Of a stretch of DNA of 11,420 nucleotides, positions 5,873 to 11,420 are shown piece after piece. The stretch lies in the NCBI GenBank assembly GCA_014361095.1, contig JACIWF010000033.1, forward strand, positions 1 to 11,420. Reading direction: 5' to 3'. Below the pieces are notes generated by a model. It saw nothing but the letters and a program-made list of their open reading frames with translations. It was not told where the DNA came from and searched no databases. The stretch is from Hadesarchaea archaeon. Its GTDB lineage: Archaea > Hadarchaeota > Hadarchaeia > Hadarchaeales > Hadarchaeaceae. Each line of letters begins with the position of its first letter. The stretch's first letter is position 1. A program made the position numbers and the translations under genes.

Positions 5873-7222
5873 ATGTTATCCAGAGTTCAGCGGGCCCTTG
5901 AGCTTGCAGTAAGGTCAGGTGCGGAAGAAGCAGAGGCATTTGCATCAAACAACATCATCACGACGGTTAGAATCGCCTCGAACCGTGTTCTGGAAGCTAA
6001 ACAAGTCCAAGATGCTGGTATCGGTGTCTGCGCCGTGATAAAGAAGAAAGTTGGTTTTTCGAGCGGCACAAAGCTCACCGAGGAAGTAGTGAAACGTGCC
6101 CTTTCCATCGCCCGCGCCAGACCACCAAATCCAAAATTTAACGGTTTTCCTTTGTCAAGAAAAGCTCGGAAAGTTCCAGATATTTACGACCGATGTCTTG
6201 AAAACATCTCCCGCTCAAAAATAGTGGAACTGGCAGAGGAGATGCTGGAGACTGCCTTAGACTTTGATAAAAGAATCTTCGAGGTCTCGGGCGCCATTAA
6301 CCTAATCGTGGAGAGATGTGCAGTAGCAAATACCAACGGAGTTCAGGCCACGGATACCACAACCAAGATCTTCGGACATCTGACCGCGGAGGCCAGAGAC
6401 GGGGGCACCGCGGAAGGCCAAGGATGGATAGGAAGCACCTCGCTGAAAAATTTCAGGCCCGACCTTATCGGCAAACAGGCGGCGGAACTTGCCGTTAAAT
6501 CACTAGGGGCCAGATCGGTGGCATCTGGTAGCTATGACGTTATCCTAGAACCAAACGCGGCGGCGGAACTTCTCTACCACGTGCTATCATATGCAATCAA
6601 TGGTAAAGATATCTACGACCAAATTTCATATTTCAGCGACCGCTTGGGGCAAATGGTAGCTTCAGAGTCCCTCAGCATCGATGACTGGGGCAACATGCCT
6701 TCTGGTCTTTACTCAAAAACAATTGATGATGAAGGTTCGCCTACACAAAGGACCCCAATCATAAAAAAAGGCAGATTAATGGGTTTTATCTATGACTGGT
6801 ACTACGGAGGGCTGGCGGGAAGAAGAAGCACCGGAAACGGCCTTCGCTTGGGGGACTTCGGACGCAGCTATCAACTTAGCCCGATACCCTACATAACGAA
6901 TCTCACTGTGCAACCGGGAAACACCGAACCTGAAGCACTGATAGGGGAGATCAGAAATGGTCTTCTGCTCTCCCGACTTTGGTATACCTATCCAATCACG
7001 CCGCAGGTGGGTGACTTCTCCACAACCTCCCGGTGCGGCTTTCTGATCTTAAATGGGGAGATTAAGGGAGCCATCAAACAGGTAAGAATCCACGAGAACT
7101 TACCGCGGCTGCTCAGGAAGCTGGATGGTGTTGGTAAAAACTCACAGCAGATCATACCCTGGGGCGCCTCTGCATCCGTCTGTGCTCCAAGTTTAAGATT
7201 CCGCGAGGTCGGCGTACTTTGA
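5873..7222 (+). CDS. pmbA: TldE/PmbA subunit, non-catalytic partner of TldD
   Basis: This 449-residue protein is a paralogue of TldD with the same two-domain plan. It lacks HExxxH: the matching region reads EPNAAAELLYHVLSYAING (226-244). Family features include the N-terminal SGAEEAEAF pattern, IDDEGSPTQRTPIIKKGRLMGFIYD in the middle (note DEG-T/S, shared with TldD DDEGTPARR), and GDFSTTSRCGFLILNGE near the end. TldE forms a heterodimer with TldD and closes the proteolytic chamber. The start ATG directly follows the tldD stop codon (TAG-ATG). A GGGGG run just upstream, inside the tldD end, may serve as the ribosome binding site, and translational coupling is likely. No small precursor peptide or modification enzyme gene is seen nearby, so a general peptide-turnover role is more likely than maturation of a peptide antibiotic. 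Confidence 0.93.
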   Translation: MLSRVQRALELAVRSGAEEAEAFASNNIITTVRIASNRVLEAKQVQDAGIGVCAVIKKKVGFSSGTKLTEEVVKRALSIARARPPNPKFNGFPLSRKARKVPDIYDRCLENISRSKIVELAEEMLETALDFDKRIFEVSGAINLIVERCAVANTNGVQATDTTTKIFGHLTAEARDGGTAEGQGWIGSTSLKNFRPDLIGKQAAELAVKSLGARSVASGSYDVILEPNAAAELLYHVLSYAINGKDIYDQISYFSDRLGQMVASESLSIDDWGNMPSGLYSKTIDDEGSPTQRTPIIKKGRLMGFIYDWYYGGLAGRRSTGNGLRLGDFGRSYQLSPIPYITNLTVQPGNTEPEALIGEIRNGLLLSRLWYTYPITPQVGDFSTTSRCGFLILNGEIKGAIKQVRIHENLPRLLRKLDGVGKNSQQIIPWGASASVCAPSLRFREVGVL

Positions 7223-7283
7223 CCCGTTCCCTATTTCAACCAATGCTTTCCAAGGCGATGCCACAAAGGTCGAAATTGAAAAA

Positions 7284-7291
7284 TAATTATA
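7284..7291 (+). promoter_or_regulatory. Possible TATA box of the MoaD-like gene
   Basis: TAATTATA is preceded by the A-rich, BRE-like GAAAAA. It predicts a transcription start near 7312, just before the ribosome binding site at 7315-7323. This favours ATG 7328 over the earlier ATG 7301, which would lie upstream of the transcript. Confidence 0.4.
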
Positions 7292-7327
7292 GCTGTTTTT
7301 ATGAAATTAACAATGGAGATGATCCTT

Positions 7328-7678
7328 ATGAAAGTCAAAGTAAAATTCTACACTAGGATCAAGGAATTCACCGGCGAGCCCGAGACAACCGTGGAGCTGA
7401 AGGAAAACAGCACTGTCCTCGACCTGATGAAAAAACTCTCAGAAAAATACGGGGAGCCATTTAAAGAATACGTTCTGGACCCTAAACACGGCATAAAGCC
7501 ATACATAAAAGTAATAGCTAAAAACGCTGAACCCGGGAAGGGGCTAAAGGACGGATCCAGCGTCTCGGTACTCTTGGACACCGACGCCTTTCTCAGGGGA
7601 AGAAAAGAGGTTGAAATCTACCCCATCATCGGCGGTGGAATTCAACCGCAGCTAACTTTCTCCTCTGAGCGTCAGTAA
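7328..7678 (+). CDS. MoaD/ThiS-like ubiquitin-fold protein with a C-terminal tail
   Basis: This 116-residue beta-grasp protein begins MKVKVKFYTRIKEFTG and contains VLDLMKKLSEKYG, the usual helix of MoaD proteins, then DGSSVSVL and EVEIYPIIGGG near the end. MoaD-type proteins carry sulfur as a C-terminal Gly-Gly thiocarboxylate for molybdopterin (or tungstopterin) synthesis. Archaeal relatives (SAMPs) also act as protein modifiers. The usual protein ends at Gly-Gly. Here the glycines are residues 102-104, and 12 more residues follow before the stop. It would need trimming to act as a sulfur carrier, or it has another role. The start is ATG 7328, with GGAGATGAT at 7315-7323. An ATG at 7301 in the same frame would add nine atypical residues. 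The gene converges on, and overlaps by 27 bases, the molybdopterin subunit gene of the hydroxylase, an enzyme that would use its product. Confidence 0.82.
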   Translation: MKVKVKFYTRIKEFTGEPETTVELKENSTVLDLMKKLSEKYGEPFKEYVLDPKHGIKPYIKVIAKNAEPGKGLKDGSSVSVLLDTDAFLRGRKEVEIYPIIGGGIQPQLTFSSERQ

Positions 7679-9946
7679 TATTCTCTCCCCAGTAATTGGC
7701 AACTCCTTTATTCTTCTTCCCAAGGCATCGGCCACGGCGTTGATCACGGCAGGGGGAACCGGGGCAAGTACCACCTCACCCACCCCGCGTGCGCCAAATG
7801 GTCCCAAGCCATCGTGGTTTTCAACGATTATCGACTTTATGTCTGGAACATCGACGGCGGTCGCAATTATGTATTCGGCAAATGACTGGGCCTTGGCTAT
7901 GCCCTTCTCAAACTTCACATCCTCGGTCAGGGCCCAACCAATGCCCATGGAAGCTCCGCCCTCTATCTGGCCCTCGACCCTCATTGGGTTAATCGCCGTG
8001 CCGACGTCAAACGCTGAGGCTATCTTCAACACCTCGACCTCGCCAGTTTCCGTGTCTATTTCCACTATCGCTCCCGTGGTTCCATAGGTGAAATCTGGGA
8101 AAACTCTTCCTTGGCCGGTCTCCGGATCAGGGACCTCGCCGAACGGAGCATTGAACTGAGCCTCACAGAATAATTCAATCCCCTCCTCAGCGCAGGCCAC
8201 CGCAACGTCTCGGAGGCTGATGCCCTCCTTTTCTCCCTTCTTCTTGATCTTCTCATCCTCGATAACCAGTTCCGACTTGTCAACACCCAAGATCTCGCTC
8301 GCCTTGGTGAGAATATTGTCCCTCACCTTCATTGCCGCCTTATAGGTGGCATTACCTGACATGTACAGCTGTCTGGTGGCGGTAGTAGTCCCTGCTATCG
8401 GTGTCGCTGCAGTGTCACCTGAAATTATCCTGACCTTCTTCAACGGAACTCCCAAAACCTCGCTGACTATCTGACAGAGAGATGCTTCCTGTCCCGCGCC
8501 GACATCTTGAACCCCGCATTCAATAGTTACGCTTCCATCGAGTTCCAGACGAACCTTTGACCTTGAGGTGTCGTGGAGGAAGATCATCCTTCCATAGCTG
8601 CACATTCCTGAAGCTATTCCCATCCCGACGAGTTTCTTAGGACCTGATGGTTTGGGCTTCTCACCCAATGCCTTTAAGACCAAATCGGTCGTCTCGTGCA
8701 GGGCAACCGTGTTCGGGATCTGCCAACCGTTGGCCATCGTGTCGCCTTTCTTTAGGTAGTTCTTCTTCCTGAACTCTGCCGGGTCCATTCCTAGCTTCTT
8801 CGCCACCTCATCCATCTGCTGCTCGTAGGCAACACAGGCCTGGCCCGCCCCAAAGGTCCTGTAGGCCCCGGAGGGCGGATGATTCGTCAATACTGTGTAA
8901 GTGTCCACTTTCACGTTGGGCACATTATAGGGGCCCACTGCGTTAACTGTTGAATAAAGTAGAACCCAAGGACTCAGAGTCATGTAGGCCCCGGCATCTG
9001 ATATCAACTCGGCCTCGACGGCGACTATCCTCCCGTCCTTCTTGACCCCAGTTTTGTACCTGAACTTGTAAGGATGCCTCTTGGAACGGAAGGATAAAGA
9101 TTCCTCCCTTGTCTGAACTATTTTCACCGGCCTACCCGTCTTCCAAGCCAGCAGTGCCAAATAATATTCTACAGTGATATCCTCTTTACCACCAAACCCA
9201 CCACCGATCTTGGGTGTGATCACCCTGACCCTGCTCTCAGGAATCCCCAATACATGCGCTATTTCTCGGTAGTGCTCAATGACCTGCGTTGAGACCCTGA
9301 TGGTGATGGAGCCGTCATCCTCCACCCAGGCCACGCCCGCCTCTGGCTCCAAGTAGGCGTGGTCAATGAACTGCGACATATATTCATTCTCGACGATGAC
9401 GTCGGCCTCCTCAAAGCCTTTGGCAACATCTCCTTTTCTGATCTTAAATCTGGCAATCACGTTGCTTTTTCCGTCCTCCACCTTCGGCGCCTTGGGATCC
9501 ATGGCCTCAACGGTATCAAAAACGCCTTTCAACTCCTCGTACTCCACCTCTATCAGGTCAATGGCCCTTTCAGCTATCTCCTCGGTCTCCGCAGCAACCA
9601 AGGCGACTGGTTCGCCGTAGTATCTAACCTTCCCCTCGGCAAGCACTCTAAAGATCCCCTCAAATCCACCAACTGCTCTGGTCTGGCCAAAACGGGTAAC
9701 GATGACGTTGTTGGGGACATCCTTATGAGTCAACACACAATGGACGCCGTCGAGTTTTTCCGCCTTGCTGGTGTCGATGCGCTTGATCTTAGCATGGGGG
9801 AACTTTGATCTCAATATCTTACCATAGAGCATGCCGGGCAGGGCAAAATCGTCCGCATATTTCGTCTGTCCAGTAACTTTTTCCACGGCGTCATGGCTGG
9901 GCAAACGCTTACCAATTACCTTAAATTCCTTAATCATTTCCATCAT
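7652..9946 (-). CDS. Molybdenum hydroxylase, large molybdopterin-binding subunit (xanthine dehydrogenase family)
   Basis: This 764-residue subunit holds the molybdopterin cytosine dinucleotide-type cofactor and the active site. The N-terminal hammerhead domain covers about residues 10-150 (VTGQTKYADDF near 24-34). The cofactor loop GGGFGGKED is at 248-256, the substrate-side loop AYRTFGAGQ at 361-369, QDVGAGQ at 480-486, and the catalytic glutamate E724 in GARGVGEVVLAP. Such enzymes hydroxylate heterocycles or oxidise aldehydes with water as oxygen source. True form I CO dehydrogenase has AYxCSFR with the copper-binding cysteine, which is absent, so this is not CoxL sensu stricto. Length and motifs are intact. 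ATG 9946 overlaps the stop of the 2Fe-2S subunit gene as ATGA. ATG 9937 is an alternative, with GGAGATGAT four bases upstream. The gene is third in its operon, and its 3' end overlaps the MoaD-like gene. The substrate cannot be named from sequence. Confidence 0.93.
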   Translation of the reverse strand: MMEMIKEFKVIGKRLPSHDAVEKVTGQTKYADDFALPGMLYGKILRSKFPHAKIKRIDTSKAEKLDGVHCVLTHKDVPNNVIVTRFGQTRAVGGFEGIFRVLAEGKVRYYGEPVALVAAETEEIAERAIDLIEVEYEELKGVFDTVEAMDPKAPKVEDGKSNVIARFKIRKGDVAKGFEEADVIVENEYMSQFIDHAYLEPEAGVAWVEDDGSITIRVSTQVIEHYREIAHVLGIPESRVRVITPKIGGGFGGKEDITVEYYLALLAWKTGRPVKIVQTREESLSFRSKRHPYKFRYKTGVKKDGRIVAVEAELISDAGAYMTLSPWVLLYSTVNAVGPYNVPNVKVDTYTVLTNHPPSGAYRTFGAGQACVAYEQQMDEVAKKLGMDPAEFRKKNYLKKGDTMANGWQIPNTVALHETTDLVLKALGEKPKPSGPKKLVGMGIASGMCSYGRMIFLHDTSRSKVRLELDGSVTIECGVQDVGAGQEASLCQIVSEVLGVPLKKVRIISGDTAATPIAGTTTATRQLYMSGNATYKAAMKVRDNILTKASEILGVDKSELVIEDEKIKKKGEKEGISLRDVAVACAEEGIELFCEAQFNAPFGEVPDPETGQGRVFPDFTYGTTGAIVEIDTETGEVEVLKIASAFDVGTAINPMRVEGQIEGGASMGIGWALTEDVKFEKGIAKAQSFAEYIIATAVDVPDIKSIIVENHDGLGPFGARGVGEVVLAPVPPAVINAVADALGRRIKELPITGERILLTLRGES

Positions 9947-10419
9947 CTCCCCTCCCTCATCTTTTTAGCAGCGGCTTCAATCGCATCCACAATCTTCTGA
10001 TAACCCGTGCATCGGCAGAGATTTCCTGAAATTGCCTCCCGAATCTCCTCCCTTGTAGGATTGGGATTTTTGTCCAAGAAAGCCTTCGCGGTGATCACCA
10101 TGCCTGGGGTGCAAAATCCACACTGAATGGCACCGTATTTCACGAAGGCCTCTTGAATGGGATGAAGTTTCTCTATAGTTCCCAAACCCTTCACGGTTGT
10201 TATCTCCTTGCCCTGTGCCTGCAAGGCCAACGTCAAACAGGAATTGACCGGCTCGCCGTCCATCAGCACCGCGCAGGTACCGCAATCGCCTTTTTCACAG
10301 CCGGACTTTACCTCGGTGAAGCCCAAGCTCCTCAACAACCGCAGTAATGTCATGTTCGGCTTGACTTCAACGCTGTACTTTTTCCCGTTCACCTTAAACT
10401 CCAAAGGATACTTTTTCAT
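9943..10419 (-). CDS. Molybdenum hydroxylase, small 2Fe-2S subunit
   Basis: This 158-residue iron-sulfur subunit passes electrons from the molybdenum site to FAD. The N-terminal plant-ferredoxin-like domain binds one 2Fe-2S cluster through C41, C46, C49 (CEKGDCGTC) and C61. The C-terminal helical domain binds the second through C100, C103 (CGFCTPG) and C135, C137 (CRCTGY). All eight cysteines are present and the length is normal, so the subunit looks fully functional. The start is ATG 10419, three bases after the FAD subunit stop codon. The end overlaps the large subunit start by four bases (ATGA), so the three subunits are translated from one mRNA. The order FAD subunit, 2Fe-2S subunit, molybdopterin subunit matches coxMSL operons, but this order is shared by many non-CO enzymes. 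Confidence 0.95.
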   Translation of the reverse strand: MKKYPLEFKVNGKKYSVEVKPNMTLLRLLRSLGFTEVKSGCEKGDCGTCAVLMDGEPVNSCLTLALQAQGKEITTVKGLGTIEKLHPIQEAFVKYGAIQCGFCTPGMVITAKAFLDKNPNPTREEIREAISGNLCRCTGYQKIVDAIEAAAKKMREGR

Positions 10420-10422
10420 AAC

Positions 10423-11286
10423 CTACGCCTCCATCAGCTCCCTCAAAGCTTTTTTAACGCAACCCTCAACCAAAAGCGCCCGATATTTCGCCGAACCTCT
10501 CACATCATCTATCGGCTTGGCCTCCTTAGCCGCAATCTGGGCACATTTTTCCACCAATTCCTCGCCCAGTTTATTGCCAACCAAAACACTCTGGGCCTCC
10601 TTGGCCAAGATTGGCGTGGGCGCAACCGATCCCAAGGCGATTTTGGCATCCTTCACAATGCCCTCCTGAACCTTCAACAATACGGCACAGTTAACGACAG
10701 AGATTGCGTCGGCCTTTCTCAACCCAACCTTCACAAACTTTGCCTTGGCTCCATCTTCTGGAGGAGGAATTCTAATTTCAGTTAAAATCTCGTCCTCCTT
10801 CAAAACCGTCTTTCCCGGACCAGCAAAGAAGTTCTCCACAGGCACTACTCTCTCCCCATCGATGCTCTTCAGAACCAGCTGCGCGCCTAGAACCATCAGA
10901 GGCGTCGCCGTATCCGCGGCCGGAGAGGCATTGCAGAGGTTGCCTCCAATGGTCGCCTTATTCCTGGTTAGCGGGTTCCCCAGCTTTTTGCACGCCTCCT
11001 GCAATACCCCAAGCTTTATTTTAGAATCAATTATGCGACTTATCTTGGTCGCAGCCCCTATTCTCACCTGTCCGTCCTGCTCCTTTATATAATCCAGTTC
11101 CTTTATGCCGCTGATATCGATGAGATAAAGCGGTTTTACCACCTGTCCCCTCATCTTGGGAACCAGGTCCGTGCCGCCCGCCAGAACATAGGCTCCTTTC
11201 CGCTCCTTTTTTTCTCTCAGCGCCTCCTCCAGCGACTTCGGCGCCGAATAATCAAAATCTGCTAAAATGACACTTGTGGGTCTCAT
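10423..11286 (-). CDS. Molybdenum hydroxylase, medium FAD-binding subunit
   Basis: This 287-residue subunit binds FAD and delivers electrons to an external acceptor. The two flavin motifs of the family are clear: AGGTDL at residues 36-41 and TIGGNLCNASPAADT at 112-126. The C-terminal domain with LGSVAPTPILAKEAQ (218-232) is typical. The length matches CoxM-type proteins. There is no extra cysteine cluster of the kind that holds a 4Fe-4S centre in 4-hydroxybenzoyl-CoA reductase, so that enzyme is unlikely. ATG 11286 is fixed by an in-frame TGA directly before it. GTGAT lies four bases further upstream as a possible ribosome binding site. It is the first gene of the three-gene operon, and the electron acceptor is not encoded in the window. 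Confidence 0.94.
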   Translation of the reverse strand: MRPTSVILADFDYSAPKSLEEALREKKERKGAYVLAGGTDLVPKMRGQVVKPLYLIDISGIKELDYIKEQDGQVRIGAATKISRIIDSKIKLGVLQEACKKLGNPLTRNKATIGGNLCNASPAADTATPLMVLGAQLVLKSIDGERVVPVENFFAGPGKTVLKEDEILTEIRIPPPEDGAKAKFVKVGLRKADAISVVNCAVLLKVQEGIVKDAKIALGSVAPTPILAKEAQSVLVGNKLGEELVEKCAQIAAKEAKPIDDVRGSAKYRALLVEGCVKKALRELMEA

Positions 11287-11420
11287 TCAAATCACGTCTG
11301 TCCGGCTTGTGTTTCCCCTCCTATTTTACCGCTTCACATTCCACAGTCGCTTTAATAAACTTTTATCCAATTTAAAAATAATGAATTGTACATCGGCACA
11401 AGCAAAAAATTAAAAAAGCA
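11287..11420. other. Intergenic region upstream of the molybdenum hydroxylase operon
   Basis: This 134-base stretch has no convincing gene. It is AT-rich at its outer end and holds the promoter region of the hydroxylase operon. A purine-rich AGGAGGGG on the minus strand, about 30 bases before the FAD subunit start, has no start codon at a usable distance, so I assign it no role. Confidence 0.5.
11351..11366 (-). promoter_or_regulatory. Likely BRE/TATA promoter of the molybdenum hydroxylase operon
   Basis: On the minus strand ATAAAAG is followed by TTTATTAAA (11359-11351), a good BRE-TATA pair. Transcription would begin near 11330 with a leader of about 43 bases. A second AT-rich block at 11371-11379 followed by TTGGATAA resembles the promoter at 2718-2734. 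Confidence 0.5.

Noticed and set aside
4463..7222. TldD/TldE as part of a peptide-antibiotic (RiPP) maturation cluster
   Set aside because: No short precursor gene, cyclodehydratase, radical SAM enzyme or exporter is visible in the flanks. The flanking genes are housekeeping or metabolic.
8065..8286. Short charged reading frames inside the hydroxylase large-subunit gene, and similar ones in tldD
   Set aside because: They are frame shadows of well-conserved coding sequence, with no start signals or family resemblance of their own.
7652..9946. Annotation as aerobic carbon monoxide dehydrogenase CoxL
   Set aside because: The AYxCSFR motif with the copper-ligand cysteine is missing. The loop reads AYRTFGAGQ.

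Overview
The window looks like chromosomal DNA of an archaeon. It encodes a eukaryote/archaea-specific ribosomal protein (eL41). Its promoters look like BRE/TATA boxes rather than -35/-10 pairs. Its ribosome binding sites are GGTGA-like and pair with frequent TTG starts. The eL41 sequence resembles, from memory, the extended Thermococcus/Pyrococcus form, so a euryarchaeal lineage near Thermococci or Hadarchaeota is my best guess. That placement is inference. I see no rRNA, tRNA, CRISPR array, insertion sequence or phage gene. No gene-free stretch exceeds about 135 bases.

Layout. (1) 93-1639, plus strand: carbamate kinase, then a winged-helix protein that may be a regulator. (2) 1623-4371, a run of five minus-strand genes, in transcription order: a HemK2-type protein glutamine methyltransferase, deoxyribose-phosphate aldolase (deoC), the 36-residue ribosomal protein eL41, a six-helix membrane protein resembling an ECF-transporter substrate-binding component, and a membrane-anchored DUF4430 protein. 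(3) 4463-7222, plus strand: tldD and pmbA/tldE, which abut exactly and encode the two halves of a TldD/TldE zinc protease. (4) 7328-7678, plus strand: a MoaD-like ubiquitin-fold protein. (5) 7652-11286, minus strand: a three-gene molybdenum hydroxylase operon in the order FAD subunit, 2Fe-2S subunit, molybdopterin subunit.

How the genes may work together. The molybdenum hydroxylase needs molybdopterin, and the MoaD-like protein next to it could supply sulfur for that cofactor. The hydroxylase has the xanthine-dehydrogenase-like loop AYRTFGAGQ and not the AYxCSFR loop of true CO dehydrogenase, so a heterocycle or aldehyde substrate is more likely than CO. DeoC and carbamate kinase could join it in nucleoside and purine breakdown, but they lie in separate transcription units, so this link is weak. 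The membrane protein/DUF4430 pair reads as an uptake system for a vitamin-like ligand. It has a strong TATA box followed at once by a perfect 17-base palindrome, which is the best candidate operator in the window.

The points most worth checking are that palindrome, a 26-base inverted repeat in the tldD/methyltransferase divergent region, the 12-residue tail after the Gly-Gly of the MoaD-like protein, the recurring GGTGA-N4-TTG start geometry, and the unknown substrate of the hydroxylase. I found no clear new defence or mobile system.
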